DNA of 64,000 nt, taken from contig JAMJFZ010000881.1 of assembly GCA_026225945.1 (NCBI GenBank), forward strand, positions 1,518,501 through 1,582,500, read 5' to 3'. Below, one piece after another: positions 58,641 through 64,000 of the stretch; within the stretch, counting starts at the first letter, position 1; every line of letters starts with the position of its first letter. The notes below the pieces were generated by a model that saw only the letters and a list, made by a program, of their open reading frames with translations, made no database searches and had not been told where the DNA came from. A program made the translations under genes and the position numbers. The stretch is from Cricetomys ansorgei. Taxonomy: Eukaryota > Chordata > Mammalia > Rodentia > Nesomyidae.

Positions 58641-58815
58641 ACTAATTGATAACCATTTGCAAATGAAAATTTAGTTTTCTCCAAGGGAATCTCACTGGGG
58701 AAACAAACTACTCTTAAGGACAGACTGCATGCCCAGGAACACATGACCAACAGAAAACTAACTCAACTCATCTTTGGCAAATCCCTGTCTCATAATGTCC
58801 TGTCAAGGCTTTTTA
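58641..58815 (+). mobile_element. L1 3' UTR fragment
   Basis: 'tgataaccatttgcaaatga', 'gggaatctcactggggaaac', 'ctgcatgcccaggaacacat', 'ccctgtctcataatgtcctg' follow a rodent L1 3' UTR that I recognise, on the plus strand. Confidence 0.6.
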
Positions 58816-58869
58816 AAACAATTTTATCTTAACTATTTATTTTTATTACCCTACAGGTACTTTGTGTAT

Positions 58870-59690
58870 ATATATGCAATCTTGATTAGATTTGAAGCCC
58901 TCTCTTTAGAAGGGAATTGATGCGTCATACTGTGAATTTGGTTAACAAAATGTTGCTAGGGAGATTATAGGCTCAAGGAGAGAATCTACTGATGTTGTGT
59001 TACAAAATGATTATATTGTCTACCTGCCTTCTAAATATTTATGCCTTCATCCATAGATTTGTGCTCTTTCCAACTTTGGTCAGTGCAGCTTTTACTGTGA
59101 TGTGCGGTTAATGCCGATGAACTGCTATTCAAAGGGCTGAAAACAAGTGACTGAGTGTCGAGCTGTGTAGATGAGATGTCCGCATCAACCACCAACCCCC
59201 TGAGACACAGGGAACGTCATGGAAAAGAAGCAGATAGAAAGCATGAGCCAGAAGGTGAGGAGGAGTTACATGAAAGCTAACCTCTGAGCAAGACGTGGCT
59301 GCTGTACACATGAACTCATAGCATCTGTGTTGACCTACATAAGATCTGCACAAGATCAAACTAGTTAAAAACACTAGCATGGAACAGGTAGGGACCCTCA
59401 AGGCCCCATCTCTATCTGAGGAGCTATTCTGGGAAGGTTTGGTTCCAAAGGGAAAGAGAGTCACCCTTCTTTAGGATTGTGGACACTGGTAGTTTCTTAT
59501 GGCCCAGTGGATAACCACGGGCACATGCATATATGGAGAACACTAACTGGACTCAAATGGTTAAAAATAAATAGGCAATGAGGACATGAAGTTGCAGAGA
59601 AGCTGTGATGGGCCATGTGATAAGATACATTGTACACATGTATGACATTTTAACAGAATAACTAAAACTATAATTTTAAGAAGTGGAAGA
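58870..59690 (+). mobile_element. rodent L1 3' UTR
   Basis: 'agggagattataggctcaag', 'ctaaatatttatgccttcat', 'ccatagatttgtgctctttc', 'gggaacgtcatggaaaagaa', 'gacgtggctgctgtacacat', 'gatctgcacaagatcaaact', 'gaacactaactggactcaaa' and the final 'gatacattgtacacatgtat' appear in the order of a long rodent L1 3' UTR. Minus-strand frame 59129-59464 is chance. Confidence 0.8.
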
Positions 59691-61016
59691 ATAAATGGGA
59701 ACAAATTATTAAATATTTTAAGATTTGGTGGGGGCCTTTTCAAGGTTGGCTTCTAAATTATTCATTAGAAGTCACAGAACATACTTTGTATGAGTTGGAG
59801 ATCTTAAAATTTGATAAGACTTTTTGTTTGCAGATGGCGTTGTTCTATCCAGGTCAATGCTGTAAACGTACTGAAAAACATAATGTAAATTTGCTGTCGT
59901 TGGGCATGATGTCCCGTAGGAGCCAAGACTTTATGGACTTAGATTTTGTCACCTGCATTATTTTGGCTCCAATGCTGTAAAATAATCTGCAGTTTTATAT
60001 ACCTGAACATGAAGTTGTCAGGCAGGAAAAGCTAAGAACACAGGTATTACAAGAATAAAGGGGACACAGGGAGACTTGAGGCTGTCTGATTCATTGTGTG
60101 GCTAAATTCATGTTTCATTTCTGGACAGCTTCCCCATTGCTAGGTTAGTGAAGGCAGACCACAGGCTGTAATGACTTTTAACCACGAGGTTTGTAGAAAT
60201 AACGGACTAAAAGAAGACATAGCGTCGTACTCAGGCAAGAAGTTACAAAATGAGAAGTATTAAAAATTAATTTTCTGAATTCTATTGCTTTTGTCATATT
60301 AGCTTTATGCATTATTTCGTTTTCTGTCTGCTATAAAATTCATTAATTTTAATCCAGGATTAACACAATAAGAAGAGGAGAATTGGTTTTCCGTAGCACT
60401 GTCCATTCTCAACGTATCCCAACATGCGCCATAAATAATGGATGAGCTGCTGTCGGAGTCAGACTCCGTAGGCAAACAGAGTAGCCATTGTACAAACTGG
60501 CAATAACTATTTTTAAAAAGATAAATATGAAAATGAAAGTCCTTTCGTGTCCTGTCTTTTGTTCATCTAAGTTCTGGAGAAACTTTTAAGTAAGTTGTTA
60601 TATGGGTGTAAATGTCATGTCTAGAGAGAGGAATGAGAAAATGGCTACTTAGGAATTCATTAATCAAGGCTGTATTTGGAGGTCAGGGTAATCATTTATT
60701 AGCCCATTTAAAACTCCTGGGCCTCTTTTCACTTGTAAAACGTAACCTTTAGGAAATGTTGTTCGAGTTTCGAAAACCTACCGTATAATACCAGATAGTT
60801 CCCAGCCTCTGAAGGCTTATGCCGCTGTCTTCCTACAGATAGTAGAGCAGACAGCAAACCAAGGCAAATTCACCTTAAGGATGCTTTGGACAGAGTCTTT
60901 CTGTGTATTCAGGTTCACCTCGGACTCACAGGCCTCTTTGCCTCTGCCTCCCAAACAAATATTTTTTACTAAAATGTAACCAACACAAATGACTTCTGAG
61001 AACTCTTTGTTTGCAG
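59691..61016. other. unique sequence with a B1 remnant
   Basis: Mostly repeat-free. A 45-base piece at 60911-60955 ('ctcggactcacaggcctctt') is an antisense B1 remnant. Good pyrimidine-AG sites occur at about 59833 and 60839 without convincing donors. The stretch 60370-60520 looks conserved in composition. Confidence 0.4.
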
Positions 61017-61090
61017 ACCTCAGTCAGTTCATCAGCAGCTTCAGGGTGAATATGTAACGATGGTGGAGATGCACCAGAGGCTTAAACACG
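61017..61090 (+). CDS. candidate internal coding exon, gene not identified
   Basis: A 74-base segment preceded by a usable acceptor ('aactctttgtttgcag') and followed by a strong donor (CACG|GTGAGTG). One of three frames is open: after the first base it encodes 24 residues, beginning PQSVHQQLQGEY and ending QRLKH, and leaves one base for the next exon. The residues are polar with spaced Leu/Val/Met, compatible with a coiled coil. The other two frames have stops. It lies in a repeat-free stretch, 164 bases before a hAT element. I do not recognise the gene. A 74-base segment is open in some frame fairly often by chance, so the case rests on the splice sites and the residue pattern. Confidence 0.4.
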
Positions 61091-61254
61091 GTGAGTGAGG
61101 AGCTGTGGGTGAAGTCAGCAAAAGACAACTCTCAGTGCAGGCCAACCCCTGTCCTCACATCTCTTGACAGAATTCTCCTAAATGAATTTAAATTTCCATT
61201 TCTTTTTCTTTGGAAAAGTAATTCACCTGAGTGGACACTGACTACTGTATTAAC

Positions 61255-61479
61255 CAGTGACTCTTAACCTGTGAGTAACAGCCTCATTCGGGGGCCACAT
61301 AACCCTTTCACAGGAGTTGCCTGAGACCATTCTGCATATCAGATGTTTACATTATGATTCATACCAGTAGCAACATGACAGTTATGAAGTAGCAATGAAA
61401 ATGATCTTGTGGTGGGGGTCACCACAACATGAGAAACTGTATTGAAGGGTCACACCCTTAGGAAGGCTGAGAACCGTGA
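61255..61479. mobile_element. URR1-like non-autonomous hAT transposon with target-site duplication
   Basis: Starts 'cagtgactcttaacctgtg' and ends 'aggctgagaaccgtga', imperfect terminal inverted repeats of the rodent URR1 type. Internal 'ataaccctttcacaggagtt', 'cagatgtttacattatgatt' and 'gaagtagcaatgaaaatgat' match that family. Flanks repeat 8 bases: 'gtattaac' (61247-61254) and 'gtcttaac' (61480-61487), the size expected for hAT elements. No transposase. Confidence 0.85.
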
Positions 61480-61689
61480 GTCTTAACTCATAATTAAAAA
61501 TATGGCATATTAAGAAAAGATGGGGAGGTAAATGATTTTCTGCAGTTTCTTAGGTTAGAAAGCACCTTTATATTCCCTATGGCTTTGGCAGCAGGTAGAC
61601 CCCAAAGGAATATCAGCTATGTAGATAGAAGATTTGAGTGGACGAGATTGGGGGGTATGACCTTTCTTTGAAAAATCTGAACAAACGTC

Positions 61690-62030
61690 TATTCACCTCG
61701 ACAGGACAACAATGACAGACATAAATGTGTCCACTCAAGTCCAGCTTAGAGAGCCAGTGATTTTATTAGAGTTTGTTACGGAAACATTAGTGAGGGAGAA
61801 TTACAGGACCATGGATGACACAAAGGTATCTACATCACCAAAAAGCCTACCCCACTTTGAAACCTACATCTCTGAAGCCCCAAACAGGCCTAGCAGTCAG
61901 CTTGCCCAACTGCAGTCTTCTCTCCCTAGATACCGTGACTGGTTACATAACCTCTGGGAGCAGCCTTGTGGATCTTAGGACTTCCATCGGCTTCCAGACT
62001 CTTGTCTCTTTTACTGCCTGAGCCTTGAAG
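61690..62030 (+). repeat. probable rodent dispersed repeat, family not assigned
   Basis: 'tcaagtccagcttagagagc', 'gtgattttattagagtttgt', 'gacacaaaggtatctacatc' and 'accaaaaagcctacccc' are blocks I associate with a rodent repeat, but I cannot place its family. Frames at 61712-61978 and 61815-62021 lie inside it. Confidence 0.35.
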
Positions 62031-62730
62031 TGCTTCCCTCTAAGGGGGAATGGTTCCCTGCACAGGAAATACCTTGTAGCAGCTGATACTCAGTTGTTAT
62101 TTGTAGTCTAAGGGTTGCAGCACAAGAAAAGAGCCCAAGTGGCTTTTAGAGAGGAGGTCCCCAAAGAAACAGCCAAGAGTTAGGTACAGTGATGATGCAG
62201 CAGATCAAATTGTGTCTCTAATGGTCCAGAAATCACATATGTTATAGACATTTGGCCAGTTGTTCTTTGTGACACCCCATCAACTATGCTTTAAAGTCTG
62301 AAAGAAGCCAAAGAAAAATAAATGACTGTTGATGGCCATGTTGCTGCCTCTCTTGACTTACATTAGCAGATGACGGTCTCAATTTGGCCCATGAGGAACA
62401 AATTACCAGCCTTCAATATGAGACGAAGACGCTGGTTTACAGAACCTATGGTTGGGCAGAAAACATCATGTAAAAACATGGGACACAGGACACATTGCAG
62501 TGTTTACTGATTATGAAGCCTGAGACTTCAGATAAGGCAATGCGTGTGGAAGTTTGTTGTAGGCTACGGGCGCCGGAGAAGGATTGAGTCAGCTGGGGAA
62601 TGTGAAAAACAGTACTGAGAAATGTCAGCCCCACTCCTCATGTTACAGTTACTTAGCAGACAGGCACTAAGAGCTCTTGTTTGAGCCTTGGGAAACCATA
62701 AATTGATGCATCTACACAAATAGGCATACA
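62031..62730. other. unique sequence, nothing recognised
   Basis: No repeat or supported frame. Confidence 0.45.
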
Positions 62731-62741
62731 AACACACACAC

Positions 62742-62774
<33 letters not shown>
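62731..62774. repeat. (CA)n microsatellite
   Basis: About 44 bases of CA with one AAAA interruption. Confidence 0.95.
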
Positions 62775-62775
<1 letters not shown>

Positions 62776-63894
62776 AAAATCACTGAAGTTTTGAACATTT
62801 TAGAATCTGAAATTCTCTTTCTTTTTTCTTCTTTTTTTAAATTTTAAAGCCTTATAGCTGCATACATCTCCCTTTAGGAGAGGCTCATGCAGAGACAGGG
62901 CTGCTCACATATTCCCCAATAGATGCATTTTATTGTTATTACAAGAGAGGCATCTAATGAAATTGTGATATATACCAGTGGCTATTTAAAGTAATGTATT
63001 GCCTGACTGAAAGCATAATCACTAAGCACGCTCACGGATGTTTATAGAACATAAAAGTGCAAAACAAAACTTCATCAGTCATGGAAAAATGAATGCTCCG
63101 AGAACAGGGAAAAAACAAGGGCCATTAGTAAATGTATCTGTCTATATTTGGTTGTTAAAACACATTCCACATGAAAGAATAGCTGAATATACTTCTCAAG
63201 GCCCAAAGGCAAAGCATTCTTACGTCTAGGTCTTCCTGAAGGACCAGCTTTGACTGCTGATGAAAACATTTTCGTCTTCGATACTTGTGTTTTGTGTACA
63301 AAAAAATATTGTATACGTAACCTCTTTTATTTTTGTCCTAACTTTTGGCTGAATAAAGTTCTGAGATATCTAGAGTTAAGTGACACATTTTTACCAAATT
63401 ATAATAAATTTAAAGGGTAAGAATACAGGATGACATTTTAAAGAGCTCTCTGACAAGAAATTTTTTTCTTTAGAATTTTGATGCTTAGTTTGTTCCATTT
63501 ATGTGAGTTAATTTAAAAGAATCTACATTGCTATTTCAATAATCACCCTCGTCATTTATCATGCCACACAGGAATAAAATACCCTCATGCATTATGTCTC
63601 TTAGTAATTACAGCACTCCAGAGAGATAGATGAAGACATCGAGTTTAAGAAGACTCTTCCTTGCTATTACTGGTTAATAAGTAGCTAATGTAAGATTCGA
63701 AACCAAATCGAGCTGATCTCCTTAAGTAAATATCTAAACACACACATGCATATAATTATACATGTGCATGTAAATTTACACGTATAAAATTACTAGTGAT
63801 AAAGTATATAATGTCCATGCAAATTACTGTTATCTATTGCACAATTGCCAATTTATTGAGATAAAACTCTGAGACCCATGATTGTTGTTGTTGC
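62775..63894. other. unique AT-rich sequence
   Basis: A pyrimidine-rich patch at 62816-62840 and a short TTG repeat at 63880-63893. No supported frame. Confidence 0.45.
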
Positions 63895-64000
63895 TGTTTA
63901 ATATGGTGCACACGCAGAGATCGGAGGACAACTTGAGGGTGTTGCTTCTTCCTTTCCACCTTGTGAATCCCAAGGATGGAAACCATCCTTTCTAGGGAAG
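63895..64000 (-). mobile_element. RSINE1-like SINE, cut by the window end
   Basis: 'tatggtgcacacgcagagat', 'cggaggacaacttgagggtg' and 'ccttgtgaatcccaaggatg' are antisense RSINE1. The tRNA-like head lies beyond base 64000. Confidence 0.7.

Noticed and set aside
60840..60912. Segment after a strong acceptor, open in one frame
   Set aside because: The only donor is a weak GTTCAC at the edge of a B1 remnant.
1..64000. tRNA, rRNA or snRNA genes
   Set aside because: None found; tRNA-like boxes present belong to B2/B3, B4, ID and MIR SINEs.

Overview
The window looks like non-coding nuclear DNA from a murid rodent (mouse/rat group), most likely intronic or intergenic. The basis is the repeat content: B1, B2/B3, B4/RSINE1 and ID SINEs, rodent L1 (Lx-type) 3' ends, a URR1-like hAT element, and many long pure microsatellites. 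Base composition is AT-rich and CpG is scarce outside a few repeats. I cannot separate Mus from Rattus: I saw no fresh poly-A-tailed ID copies (which would favour rat) and no young B2_Mm copies (which would favour mouse). All repeat calls come from comparing the sequence with consensus features I remember, so boundaries are good to roughly 10-30 bases and subfamily names are tentative.

Layout. 0-11 kb: an ancient antisense L1 split by younger material (about 1.6-4.4 kb), a large TTTC/TTCC tract, B3 copies, a B4 interrupted by a B3 (7.0-7.4 kb), another B4 whose CA tail has grown into a 290-base compound satellite (10.0-10.6 kb), and a B1 with visible target-site duplications (10.9-11.1 kb). 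11-17 kb: an MIR, then mostly unique AT-rich DNA. 17.3-18 kb: an L1 3' UTR. 19.1-19.8 kb: a degenerate TG satellite followed by a TA-rich cruciform-prone tract. 20-30 kb: mostly unique DNA with an L1 tail, one MaLR-like LTR, one common rodent dispersed repeat and an old L1 tail. 30.2-31.2 kb: a long antisense L1 3' UTR. 31-41 kb: unique DNA with small SINEs, microsatellites and a second MaLR-like LTR. 41.2-43.2 kb: a very old antisense L1 ORF2. 43.5-43.8 kb: a CpG-dense, coding-looking patch. 44.9-45.7 kb: a possible LTR and a splice-bounded segment on the minus strand. 46-53 kb: mostly unique. 53.1-59.7 kb: a dense L1 mosaic with two truncated L1s tail to tail. 59.7-64 kb: unique DNA with one plausible coding exon (61017-61090), a URR1-like hAT element and SINE ends.

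Genes. No complete protein-coding gene, tRNA, rRNA or CRISPR array can be supported. The best coding candidate is a 74-base plus-strand segment at 61017-61090 with good splice sites on both sides and one open frame; if real, much of the window would be its intron. Weaker splice-bounded segments lie at 16280-16390, 21934-21987, 34086-34144 (plus) and 45540-45745 (minus). Their open frames do not chain with each other or with the 61 kb candidate, which argues against most of them being exons of one gene. I found nothing that amounts to a new biological system; the interesting features are nested transposons, satellite growth from a SINE tail, a diverged duplicated segment of unknown family, and a few possible exons or conserved non-coding stretches.
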